The notes below the pieces were generated by a model. That model was not told the origin of the DNA. It worked only from the letters and a program-made list of their open reading frames with translations, and searched no databases. Of a DNA stretch of 25,160 nucleotides, positions 8,258 to 16,278 are shown in pieces. Numbering within the stretch: position 1 is the first letter of the stretch; every line of letters begins with the position of its first letter. Made by a program: the position numbers and the translations under genes. Source of the DNA: Sphingopyxis sp. UBA6723 (GTDB taxonomy: Bacteria; Pseudomonadota; Alphaproteobacteria; Sphingomonadales; Sphingomonadaceae); the NCBI RefSeq assembly GCF_002454115.1, contig NZ_DKIH01000013.1, positions 1 through 25,160 of the forward strand, read 5' to 3'.

Positions 8258-11098
8258 TCACCCCAGCCTTGCCAAAGCGGCGGTCAGGCGGTCGGCCTCG
8301 GCCTCTTTCGCAGCATGATCGGCGCGCGCCTTGTCGACCGCCTCGGGCTTGGCGCGCTCGACGAACGACGGGTTGTTCAGGCGGCCCGCCAGGCCGTCGC
8401 GTTCCTTTGCTGCGGCGGCGAGCGCCTTTGTGAGGCGGTCGCGTTCGGCGGCAATGTCGATGACGCCTTCGAGGGGGACGGTGATCGTTTCGCCCTCGAC
8501 CACAAGCTGCGCCGAAGCGCCCGCGGGTGCGCGGTCGAAACTGACGGTTTCAAGGCGAGCGAGGCGGTCCAGCTGCGCCGCAAGCTTGTCGGTGCGGCCC
8601 TTGAGCGATGCGGGGAAATGCGCGGTGAGGCGGGCGCCGGGAGGCAGGCCGAGTTCGGCCTTGGCACCGCGCAATTCGCTGACCAGCTTGATCAGCCAGT
8701 CGATGTCGGCACTTGCCTCAGCGTCGCGCGTCGCGTTTGGCTCCGGCCATTTGGCGGTGATCAGCGGGTAGTCCGCACGGTCTCCAAGCCCCGTCCACAA
8801 CTCTTCGGTGATGAAGGGCATGAACGGGTGGAGCATGACGAGGATCTGGTCGAGCACCCAGCCTGCGACCGCCTTCGTTTCGTCGTCGATCGCACCTTTG
8901 ATCAGCTCCAGATACCAGTCGCAGAAGCGATCCCAGGCAAAGCTGTAGATCGCGTTCGCGGCCTCGTCGAAGCGATAGGCGGCGAAGGCGGTTTCCATCG
9001 CGGTGACGGTCGCGGCGACTTCGCCGATGATCCAGCGGTTGACGGGCAGGGTAGCCGCAGGGGCTTCAAGGGTGGTCGAGGCGGAAATGCCATTGGCTTC
9101 GCAGAAGCGCGCGGCGTTCCACAGCTTGGTCGCGAAGTTGCGGTATCCGGCGAGGCGCGCGTCATCCATCTTGATGTCGCGGCCCTGGCTTTCCATCGCC
9201 GCCATGAAGAAGCGCAGCGCGTCGGCGCCATATTGGTCGATCAGCCCGAGCGGGTCGACGACATTGCCCTTCGACTTCGACATCTTCGCGCCGTCGGGCG
9301 CGCGGACGAGGCCGTGGAGGTAGAGCGTCTTCCACGGCACATCGCCCATGAACTCCATCCCCTGCATCGCCATGCGCGCATCCCAGAAGAAAAGGATGTC
9401 GAAGCCGGAGATGAGAACGTCATTGGGGTAGTGGCGTTTGACGAGATCAGTGTTCTCGGGCCAGCCGAGGGTGGCGAACGGCCAGAGGGCGGACGAAAAC
9501 CAGGTGTCGAGGACGTCGGGGTCGCGATGGAGAACGACAACTTCTAGATCGTCTCCGGTAGTTTTCGAACGGAAACCAACATCCCCAGCGGAAGTAGGAA
9601 GTTGGTAGGGCGGATCGTCGCTGGTGAGTACATTGAACCCCTCACCATAATAATTTCGAGCTTCCGCTAGCGCCTCGATTTCGCTTTCGGCGACGAAAAC
9701 TTTGCGCCCTTCGACGAGCGCTGGGTGTTCCTCAGTTTCACGGTCACCCATTTTGATAGGTCCATACCAAGCCGGAATCCGGTGACCCCACCACAGCTGG
9801 CGCGACACGCACCAGGGCTGGATATTTTCCATCCAGTTGAAGAAGGTCTTTTCCCAAGTCTTGGGGACGATGTTGATGCGCCCGTCGCGCACCGCCGCCA
9901 TCGGCGGCTGCGCCAGCGTTTCGGCGTCGACATACCATTGGTCGGTCAGCCAGGGTTCGATCACCACGCCGCCGCGGTCGCCGAACGGGGTCTGGATCGT
10001 GCGCGGTTCGGCGTCGTGCGCGTTGCCGTCCTTGTCGGTGTGGGGGATCAGGAAGCCCGCTTCCTTCATCCGCTGCACGACCAGCTCGCGCGCGCCGTCG
10101 ATGCCGTCGCGCTTGAAACGGTGCAGGCCGAGAAATTCGTCCGGAATCAGCCCGTCGCTGGTCTGGATGACGTTCGCGTCGCCGTCGAGCATGTTGAGCA
10201 TCTCGCCGGGCTTGAAGCCTGCACGCTTGCCGACGTCGAAGTCGTTGAAATCATGCCCCGGGGTGATCTTCACCGCACCCGATCCGAGTTCGGGGTCGGC
10301 ATGTTCGTCGGCAACGATCTTGAAGCGGCGGCCGGTGAGCGGCTGGAGAATATCCTTGCCAATCACGCTATTGTAGCGGGCATCGTCGGGATGCACCGCG
10401 ACCGCCATGTCGGCGAGCATCGTTTCGGGGCGCGTCGTCGCGACTTCGATATAGTCGCGGCCGTCATCGAGCGTCACGCCGTCGGCGAGCGGATATTTGA
10501 AGTGCCAGAAGCCGCCTTGGATCTCGTGCGTCTCGACCTCGAGGTCCGAGATCGCTGTCTTGAGCTTGGGATCCCAGTTCACGAGCCGCTTGTCGCGGTA
10601 GATCAGTCCCTTTTTGTGGAGGTCGACGAACACCTTGACCACCGCGCGGGTGAAATGCGGGTCCATTGTGAACTGTTCGCGTGACCAGTCCATCGAGCAG
10701 CCGAGGCGGCGGAGCTGGCCGGTGATCTGGCCGCCGCTTTCCGCCTTCCACTGCCAAACCTTGTCGATGAAATCTTCGCGGCTGTAGTTGGTGCGCTTGT
10801 CCTGCTGCGCCTCCAACTGGCGCTCGACAACCATCTGCGTCGCAATGCCGGCATGATCCATGCCGACGACCCACAAGGCATCCTTGCCGCGCAGCCGTTC
10901 GTAGCGGACGAGGACGTCCTGCAATGTGTTGTCGAGCGCATGGCCGATGTGCAGCGCGCCGGTGACGTTCGGCGGCGGGTTGACGATCGTAAAGGGGGTG
11001 GCGTCGGGGCGATGCGGGCGAAACAGCCCGCGGCTTTCCCACTCAGTGGCCCATTTCGCCTCAATCGCGGCGGGATCGAATGTTTTTTCCATCGGCAT
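8258..11098 (-). CDS. valS: Valyl-tRNA synthetase
   Basis: Class I aminoacyl-tRNA synthetase that charges tRNA-Val and edits mischarged threonine. The product is 946 residues, normal for bacterial ValS. Seen in order: HIGH at residues 50-53 within PPNVTGALHIGHAL, the editing (CP1) domain with TTRPETMLADMAVAVHPDD, the catalytic-domain text DVLDTWFSSALWPF, KMSKSKGN near residue 605, an anticodon-binding domain, and a C-terminal coiled coil rich in A, K, E and R. The start is taken at the ATG 11096-11098 (MPMEKTFDP); the ATG two codons on is equally possible, and a longer TTG start at 11155 is unlikely. An unusual segment of about 70-80 residues (9541-9780) with lower GC is inserted before the DVLDT motif. 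It follows the S9 peptidase gene, separated by an inverted repeat. Confidence 0.97.
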   Translation of the reverse strand: MPMEKTFDPAAIEAKWATEWESRGLFRPHRPDATPFTIVNPPPNVTGALHIGHALDNTLQDVLVRYERLRGKDALWVVGMDHAGIATQMVVERQLEAQQDKRTNYSREDFIDKVWQWKAESGGQITGQLRRLGCSMDWSREQFTMDPHFTRAVVKVFVDLHKKGLIYRDKRLVNWDPKLKTAISDLEVETHEIQGGFWHFKYPLADGVTLDDGRDYIEVATTRPETMLADMAVAVHPDDARYNSVIGKDILQPLTGRRFKIVADEHADPELGSGAVKITPGHDFNDFDVGKRAGFKPGEMLNMLDGDANVIQTSDGLIPDEFLGLHRFKRDGIDGARELVVQRMKEAGFLIPHTDKDGNAHDAEPRTIQTPFGDRGGVVIEPWLTDQWYVDAETLAQPPMAAVRDGRINIVPKTWEKTFFNWMENIQPWCVSRQLWWGHRIPAWYGPIKMGDRETEEHPALVEGRKVFVAESEIEALAEARNYYGEGFNVLTSDDPPYQLPTSAGDVGFRSKTTGDDLEVVVLHRDPDVLDTWFSSALWPFATLGWPENTDLVKRHYPNDVLISGFDILFFWDARMAMQGMEFMGDVPWKTLYLHGLVRAPDGAKMSKSKGNVVDPLGLIDQYGADALRFFMAAMESQGRDIKMDDARLAGYRNFATKLWNAARFCEANGISASTTLEAPAATLPVNRWIIGEVAATVTAMETAFAAYRFDEAANAIYSFAWDRFCDWYLELIKGAIDDETKAVAGWVLDQILVMLHPFMPFITEELWTGLGDRADYPLITAKWPEPNATRDAEASADIDWLIKLVSELRGAKAELGLPPGARLTAHFPASLKGRTDKLAAQLDRLARLETVSFDRAPAGASAQLVVEGETITVPLEGVIDIAAERDRLTKALAAAAKERDGLAGRLNNPSFVERAKPEAVDKARADHAAKEAEADRLTAALARLG

Positions 11099-11167
11099 AA
11101 TGCGCCGCGCTTTGCCAGCCATGGTGCGGCGCGGCAAGGGGGAACCCACGCGCAATCAAACACACCC

Positions 11168-11250
11168 GTGTCCCCGCGAAGGCGGGGACCCATCTCCTGT
11201 GGGTCAAATTCGAACCGACCGGCGATGGGCTCCCGCCTTCGCGGGAGCAC
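11168..11250. repeat. Paired palindromic repeat (27-bp inverted arms)
   Basis: The left arm (11168-11194) and right arm (11224-11250) are inverted copies with 23 of 27 positions matching. Each arm is itself a hairpin: GTCCCCGC-GAAG-GCGGGGAC on the left and GCTCCCGC-CTTC-GCGGGAGC on the right. This CCCGCGAAGGCGGG motif is familiar as a dispersed intergenic element of alphaproteobacteria. It lies between the S9 peptidase stop and the valS start and may end the peptidase transcript. Confidence 0.75.
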
Positions 11251-11256
11251 ACGCCA

Positions 11257-13323
11257 TTACTTCTTCAAATACCTGCCCATCCACCCGAACACCGTCTGAT
11301 ACCATTGCACGCTGTTCTGGCCTTTCAGGATCCAGTGGTTTTCATCGGGAAACACCAGCAATTCGCCCTCGACGCCCTGCCGCTGTAACGCATGGAATGC
11401 CGCAAGGCTCTGGCTGTAGGGGATGCGGAAGTCCTTTTCGCCGTGGATCACCAGCATTGGAGTCTTCCACTTGGTGACATGGTTCACCGGGTTCCATTTC
11501 TCGCCCTCGGCGCGCTGCCACCAGGGGCCGCCATGGTCAAACTCGTCGAACCATGTTTCCTCGGTCTCGAACGCCATCGCGCGCAGGTCGAATACGCCGG
11601 CATGGTTGACCAGGCATTTGAAGCCGTCAGGCCAATTGCCCGCGATCCAGTTCATCATGTAACCGCCATAGGAACCGCCGAGCGCGCAGGCGTTGGCGGT
11701 ATCGACATTGGCGTCCTGCGCCCCCGCCGCGGCGAGGCCGAGCTTGAGATCTTCGAGCGGCTTGCCGCCCCAATCCTGATTGATGCTGTCGGTGAAAGCC
11801 TGTCCGTAACCGGTCGAGCCATGGAAATCGACGCTGACCGCGGCGTAGCCCGGCGCCGAGAACAGGCGGGGGTTCCAGCGCGTCGACCAGCTGTTGCCAA
11901 AGCTGCCCTGCGGCCCGCCATGGACGAGGAAGGCGACCGGGATTTTGCCTTTCGTATCGGCGGGCTTGACGATCTGGCCCCACACGGTGTCGCCGTTGGC
12001 GCCCTTGAAACTGAACCTTTTGGCGTCAACGGGATCGATCTCGGCCAGCTGGGCACGGTTGACGTCGGTCAGGCGGGTGACCTTGCCCTTCGCATCGCGC
12101 GTCCAGAGGTCGGTCGGCACCGCGATGCTGTTGCGCGAATAGAGCAGGGCGCCACCGGGCAGCGGGGTGACGTCGCCGATATTGCCCTCATAGGCTTCGG
12201 TGGTGGCCTTGAGCTTGGCGACCTTGCCCGTCTTCACATCGACCCGGAATACGGGATGGTCGAGCACGTCCTGCGCGGTGACATAGAGCGATTTGCCGTC
12301 GGCGGCCCAAGCGATCGAGCCGACCGAACGATCCCATGCGTCGGTCAGCTTGCGCGTTTCACCGGTCGAAAGGTCGCGCAGCATCAGCACCTGCCGGTCG
12401 GCCTCATAGCCCGGGCGCGCCATGGCGGCATAGGCCAGCCATTGGCCGTCGGGCGAGGGGGTGGGCAGGGTGTCGGTGGCCTTGTTGTCCGCGGTCAGGT
12501 TCTGCGGCATCATGCGGCTGTCGACCAGCCAGCTGTAGATATCGAGGTTGGTCGAGGTCGGCTCGTCCTTGTCGGCTTTGCGCAGCGTGAAAAAGACGGT
12601 GCGGCTGTCGGCGCCCCATGCGAGTTCTTCGCCACCGCCAAAGGGTTTCGAGGGGCTGTCGCCGATCAGCCCGCCGTCAACGGCGCGCGCGACGCTGGCC
12701 TTGCCGCCGTCGAGGTTGAAGACGAACGGGCGGCTATAGGTGCCGGGCGTTTCCCAGCTGTCCCAATGGCGCACGAATCCCGCGCCATCCTTGTACAGGC
12801 GGCCGGTGCCGGGGCCGGGCAGCGCACCCTTATCCTTCGCATCGCAGCCGAAGTCGGTGCATTCGCGCGGGATGTCGCCCCACGCGAGGAGGCGCTTGCC
12901 GTCGGGCGAAATCTTGAAACCCGAGACATCGGCCGCAGTGTCGGTGACCTGCGCCGCGGCGCCGCCGACCTTTGGATCGACCCTCCACACCTGGCTTTTA
13001 CCCGAGGCGTTAGAGAGGAAATAGAGGCTGCCGTCGGGGTGAAACGCGGGAGCGCTCTCATTCTTCTCGGCAGTATCGGCAACGCGCACCGGCGCAGCGT
13101 CCTTCGCATTTCGGTCGACCAGCCACAGGCCCGTGGAGCGCTTGTAGTTCTCGGGCGCGGTCTCGGTCATCTGGAACACCACCCAGCGGCCGTCGGGCGA
13201 CGCGGTCGGCGCGGCGACGCGTTTCAGCGTTGCCAGATCGACCTCGGTCATCGGCCGGGCAAATGCGGGAGTGGACAGGGCGGCGGCGAGCGCGATTGCG
13301 CTGGTCAGGATATGTTTTCGCAT
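11257..13323 (-). CDS. Exported S9 family (prolyl oligopeptidase/acylaminoacyl-type) peptidase
   Basis: 688-residue serine peptidase, probably periplasmic. Seen: a signal peptide (residues 1-22, ending TPAFA), a WD40-like beta-propeller with repeated SPDG motifs (ASPDGRWVVF, ISPDGKRLLA, PSPDGQWLAY), and a C-terminal alpha/beta-hydrolase domain. The likely catalytic triad is S551 in GGSYGGYM, D631 in HGEKDFRIPY and H663 in DENHWIL. The oxyanion-side text HGGPQGSFGNSWSTRW also fits the family. S9 enzymes of this type (S9C/DPP-like) remove dipeptides or acylated residues from oligopeptides. A disulphide may form in the propeller (CTDFGC). The start is the ATG at 13321-13323; no strong Shine-Dalgarno is seen. 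It sits upstream of valS on the same strand, but a repeat intervenes, so co-transcription is uncertain. Confidence 0.94.
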   Translation of the reverse strand: MRKHILTSAIALAAALSTPAFARPMTEVDLATLKRVAAPTASPDGRWVVFQMTETAPENYKRSTGLWLVDRNAKDAAPVRVADTAEKNESAPAFHPDGSLYFLSNASGKSQVWRVDPKVGGAAAQVTDTAADVSGFKISPDGKRLLAWGDIPRECTDFGCDAKDKGALPGPGTGRLYKDGAGFVRHWDSWETPGTYSRPFVFNLDGGKASVARAVDGGLIGDSPSKPFGGGEELAWGADSRTVFFTLRKADKDEPTSTNLDIYSWLVDSRMMPQNLTADNKATDTLPTPSPDGQWLAYAAMARPGYEADRQVLMLRDLSTGETRKLTDAWDRSVGSIAWAADGKSLYVTAQDVLDHPVFRVDVKTGKVAKLKATTEAYEGNIGDVTPLPGGALLYSRNSIAVPTDLWTRDAKGKVTRLTDVNRAQLAEIDPVDAKRFSFKGANGDTVWGQIVKPADTKGKIPVAFLVHGGPQGSFGNSWSTRWNPRLFSAPGYAAVSVDFHGSTGYGQAFTDSINQDWGGKPLEDLKLGLAAAGAQDANVDTANACALGGSYGGYMMNWIAGNWPDGFKCLVNHAGVFDLRAMAFETEETWFDEFDHGGPWWQRAEGEKWNPVNHVTKWKTPMLVIHGEKDFRIPYSQSLAAFHALQRQGVEGELLVFPDENHWILKGQNSVQWYQTVFGWMGRYLKK

Positions 13324-13466
13324 GAAAGCGGTGTAGCGGCGTAGCGAAGGCGTTCAAGCATGTTCGTCATTTGCCGTCGCAGCGCGCTGCCGTCCGGGGG
13401 CCGTCGGTGAGGGATCGAGGCCGGGGTCAGGAAATTCGCGCCGGACGCCGTCTTTTCCTGGTCCCG

Positions 13467-13482
13467 CTAACCTTCTTTTAAC
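13467..13482 (+). promoter_or_regulatory. Possible CtrA-binding site before the PilZ gene
   Basis: Seen: CTAA (13467-13470), 7-nt spacer, TTAAC (13478-13482). The alphaproteobacterial CtrA consensus is TTAA-N7-TTAAC; this site differs at one base. It lies 23-38 bp upstream of the PilZ-domain start, where a CtrA-controlled promoter would be. CtrA often governs motility and c-di-GMP genes in this class. The regulation is an inference from one site. Confidence 0.4.
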
Positions 13483-13504
13483 CAGCCAACTCCACCAATG
13501 GCCC

Positions 13505-13960
13505 ATGGCCATTTTCGGACAATTTCTTCCCGCGGCGTCCGGCGACGACCAGCGTCAGGACGTGCGCCGAAAACTCAGTCTGCTCGCTCGCGGGGTAAAA
13601 CCCGACGGTACCGGCGTCGAGGTGCAGATCCACAATATCTCTGGCACCGGGCTGCTGTTTGAAAGCGATATCAAGCTGGCGGCCTGCGACCGGATCGAGA
13701 TCGAATTGCCGCACGCCGGCGACATCACCGCGGTGGTCATCTGGGCCAGCGGGCGGCTGTTCGGGTGCCAGTTCGAAGGGCCGGTGTCGCCCGCGACACT
13801 GAGCGCAGTGGAACTGAAAAGCGCGATTGCACCGGCATCTGACCTGTTGGACGAAGCGCCGCCGGAGGACATTCAGGAACTCATCAGGCGCAGTCGCGAA
13901 CAGATCGCACGCGCCGCGGGCCTAAGCGTCGACAGAATCCGGATCATCGTCGAGTATTAG
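13505..13960 (+). CDS. PilZ domain-containing protein
   Basis: 151-residue soluble protein with a PilZ domain over about residues 15-100. Seen: DVRRKLSLLARG (RxxxR-like c-di-GMP contact region, here RRKLS), HNISGTGLLFES matching the N/DxSxxG half of the motif, and WASGRLFGCQFE closing the barrel. The C-terminal 45 residues (EDIQELIRRSREQIARAAG...) are helical. PilZ proteins bind cyclic di-GMP and alter motility, pilus or polysaccharide output. The first arginine motif is only partly canonical, so ligand binding should not be assumed. The start is the ATG at 13505; there is no clear Shine-Dalgarno. It converges with the amidohydrolase gene 5 bp away, and a CtrA-like site precedes it. Confidence 0.85.
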   Translation: MAIFGQFLPAASGDDQRQDVRRKLSLLARGVKPDGTGVEVQIHNISGTGLLFESDIKLAACDRIEIELPHAGDITAVVIWASGRLFGCQFEGPVSPATLSAVELKSAIAPASDLLDEAPPEDIQELIRRSREQIARAAGLSVDRIRIIVEY

Positions 13961-13965
13961 GGTGG

Positions 13966-15249
13966 CTAGCGGACGATCGTGCCGCCCTTCATGACATGAT
14001 CGATCTTCTCGAGCGCGGCAATGTCGGCGAGCGGGTCGGCCTTGACCGCGATCATATCGGCATAGCGGCCCGGCACGATGGCACCGACATCTTCGCGGCC
14101 CATCTCGACTGCGGCGCGGCCCGTGGCGGACTGGATCGCCTGCATCGGGGTCATCCCATATTTGACCATATAGCGGAATTGCCGCGCGTTGAGTCCATGC
14201 GGATAGACCCCGGCGTCGGTCGCAAAGCCGATATTGACCCCCAGTGCGACGGCGCGGCGGAAGGCGGCGCGCTGCGCGTCGGTGGTTTCACGGTTCTTGC
14301 GCAGATATTCGGCAGGCCAACCCTCCTTGGTGCCGACATTCTCGATATAATCGCCGTTGTAGATGTCCATCGCGAGCCAGGTGCCGTGCTTCTTGGCCAG
14401 TTGCAGCGTCGCCTCGTCGGCCAGGCTGGCATGTTCGATGCTGTCGACCCCGGCGTTGATCGCGTTCTGAATGCCCTCGGCACCATGGGCATGGGCGGTG
14501 ACTTTTTTGCCGCGGGCGTGCGCGACCCGGACGATCGCGCGCAGCTGTTCGACGGTCAGTTCGGGGGCGCCCGGCTCGGTGCCCATCGCGAGCACTGCGC
14601 CAGTGGCAATGGTCTTGATGAAATCGGCGCCATGGTCGAGCAAATATGTCGTCTTCGCCGCAGCTTCTTCGGGCGTCGCGGCGACACCGAGGCGCAGGTC
14701 GGGAGGTAGTTCCTCGTTGGGCACCACACCGTTCAATTCGCCACCGCCCTTGGGAATGGTGAGGTAGGCGCCTGCGACCCACATCCGTGGTCCCGGCACG
14801 TCGCCGTGCTCGATCGCCTTACGGAGGGTGACGTCGGTGAGGCCGCGATAGGTGCCGACGTCGCGCACGCTGGTGAAACCCGCGTCCAGTGTGACGCGGG
14901 CGTTGCGCGCGCCGACGAGGACGGTTTCGGCGGGCGACGCCTTGATCGGTGCTGCAAGATCGGCGCTCTGGCCCAGATCGGCGAGGTGGGTGTGCAGGTC
15001 GATCAGACCGGGCAGGATGGTGAAAGCCGACCAGTCGAGCCGCGTGGCGCCAGCGGGGGTCGCGCCGCATGGCCCGACCGCCTTGATCCGCTCGGACTCG
15101 ATCGTGATGCACTGGCCGGTGCGAACGTCGGCGGTGACGCCGTCGATCAACCGTCCGGCCTCGACATACAGCGTCTGCGCCGCGACGGGCGTCGCGGTGA
15201 CCGCAGCCGCAAGCGCCGCGATCAGATGGCGGTGTCGAAAGCGTTGCAC
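13966..15249 (-). CDS. Exported metal-dependent amidohydrolase (imidazolonepropionase/Xaa-Pro dipeptidase-like)
   Basis: About 427 residues from the preferred GTG start at 15249, which gives a clean signal peptide (MQRFRHRHLIAALAAAVTATPVAA) and has a purine-rich GGGGGA about 9 nt upstream. An ATG at 15288 would add 13 residues. Seen: LPGLIDLHTHL (HxH metal ligands), DFIKTIATGAV (lysine that is usually carboxylated and bridges the metals), VTAHAHG and SIEHAS (metal histidines), and FATDAG (catalytic aspartate). The full ligand set of the amidohydrolase superfamily is therefore present. Relatives include prolidase-type enzymes acting on Xaa-Pro or other dipeptides; the substrate here is not determined. 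The start overlaps the 3' end of the metallopeptidase gene by 28 bp, implying coupled expression of two exported hydrolases. Confidence 0.9.
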   Translation of the reverse strand: MQRFRHRHLIAALAAAVTATPVAAQTLYVEAGRLIDGVTADVRTGQCITIESERIKAVGPCGATPAGATRLDWSAFTILPGLIDLHTHLADLGQSADLAAPIKASPAETVLVGARNARVTLDAGFTSVRDVGTYRGLTDVTLRKAIEHGDVPGPRMWVAGAYLTIPKGGGELNGVVPNEELPPDLRLGVAATPEEAAAKTTYLLDHGADFIKTIATGAVLAMGTEPGAPELTVEQLRAIVRVAHARGKKVTAHAHGAEGIQNAINAGVDSIEHASLADEATLQLAKKHGTWLAMDIYNGDYIENVGTKEGWPAEYLRKNRETTDAQRAAFRRAVALGVNIGFATDAGVYPHGLNARQFRYMVKYGMTPMQAIQSATGRAAVEMGREDVGAIVPGRYADMIAVKADPLADIAALEKIDHVMKGGTIVR

Positions 15250-16127
15250 TGGCGCGGGTCCCCCGATTGCAGGCCGCGGCGCAGCCATGTCATGCGCTGC
15301 TCGCTGGTCCCGTGGGTAAAGCTTTCCGGCACCGGGCGTTGGCCCGCCGACCGCATCAGCGTGTCGTCGCCGATCGCATTGGCGGCGCGCATTGCTTCTT
15401 CCATATCGCCCGCCTCCATCACCGGCTGGCCCGCCGCGGTTTTGGCGCGCGCGGCCCAGACCCCGGCGTAGCAGTCGGCCTGCAATTCCATGCGGACCTG
15501 CAGCTGATTACCTTCAGCCTGCGAGGCGCGTTGCTGCGCCTGGCGGACCTGGTTCGAAATACCGCTGATCGTCTGGATATGATGGCCGACTTCATGCGCG
15601 ATCACGTAAGCTTGAGCGGCATCACCCGCGGCGCCGAATTTTTGTTCGAGCTCGTTGAAGAAGCTGGTGTCGAGATAGACGCCCTGATCGGCGGGGCAAT
15701 AAAATGGCCCCATGGCGGCTTGCGCTGCGCCGCACGCCGAACTGTTGCGTTCCGTGAAGAAGTTGAGCGTTGGCTTTTGATACCCGCTGACTAGCCCCTC
15801 CCACACGGTATGCGTCGACCCGAACACGTTACAGGCGAAGCGTTCCGAAGCGGTGTCGCAGGCGACGTTCGCGCCGCCGCGGCTATCCGCCATCGGATCG
15901 GCGCTACCGCCACCGCTGCTCAGCATATTGGCGCCGGGGCCGAGAAGGAAAAACGCCGCCGCACCGATCAGCAGGATGGTGCCGCAGCCCATCTTGCGCC
16001 CGAGCAGCATTGGCAGGAAGCCGATGAGCAAGCCGCCGAGGCCACCGCCACCCCCGCCAAAGCCGCCGCCCCCGCCGCGGCCGAGGTCGCGAATGTCGTC
16101 GCCGGGATCATAATCGTCGAGGCGCAT
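15222..16127 (-). CDS. ypfJ: YpfJ-family neutral zinc metallopeptidase
   Basis: 301-residue membrane-anchored zinc metallopeptidase. Seen: an acidic N-terminus (RLDDYDPGDD), a glycine-rich stretch (residues 18-32), a hydrophobic anchor (about 33-64), four to five cysteines across the exposed domain, and the zinc motif HEVGHH at residues 178-183 with the third-ligand region ELQADCYAGVW downstream. This order is typical of the KPN_02809/YpfJ family (pfam zinc_peptidase), in which the catalytic domain faces the periplasm; natural substrates are not known. The start is the ATG at 16125-16127, with GGAGG 5 nt upstream. It overlaps the downstream amidohydrolase start and is divergent from the patatin gene. 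Confidence 0.92.
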   Translation of the reverse strand: MRLDDYDPGDDIRDLGRGGGGGFGGGGGGLGGLLIGFLPMLLGRKMGCGTILLIGAAAFFLLGPGANMLSSGGGSADPMADSRGGANVACDTASERFACNVFGSTHTVWEGLVSGYQKPTLNFFTERNSSACGAAQAAMGPFYCPADQGVYLDTSFFNELEQKFGAAGDAAQAYVIAHEVGHHIQTISGISNQVRQAQQRASQAEGNQLQVRMELQADCYAGVWAARAKTAAGQPVMEAGDMEEAMRAANAIGDDTLMRSAGQRPVPESFTHGTSEQRMTWLRRGLQSGDPRQCNAFDTAI

Positions 16128-16203
16128 ATGGCCCTCCGCCGCTAAAGTGTCCGTTTCATTTCGACAGTTACAGCAGCGACGGGCAATTGGAAGGGGGTTC
16201 GCG

Positions 16204-16233
16204 TTGGACGAAGCCTTTGCAATGGTTTATGCT
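16204..16233 (+). promoter_or_regulatory. Candidate promoter for the patatin-bdhA genes
   Basis: TTGGAC (16204-16209), an 18-nt spacer and TATGCT (16228-16233) resemble a sigma-70 promoter. The site lies 45 bp before the patatin start in a divergent intergenic region. The match is moderate and unsupported by other evidence. Confidence 0.3.
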
Positions 16234-16278
16234 GCGACGCACCAATCTCGCTGACGCGAACCAGAGGACTCCCGTTCC

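Noticed and set aside
8315..10684. Long plus-strand frames antisense to valS
   Set aside because: Shadows of the valS codon pattern; valS has HIGH and KMSKS motifs across the same stretch.
11392..13344. A 650-codon open frame on the plus strand
   Set aside because: It is exactly antisense to the S9 peptidase, which has a signal peptide and full catalytic motifs; the plus-strand translation is arginine/glycine-rich shadow text typical of high-GC DNA.
13352..13365. GTTC-N6-GTTC near the S9 peptidase start as a second LexA box
   Set aside because: The spacer is 6 nt, not 7, and the gene is not a known SOS function.
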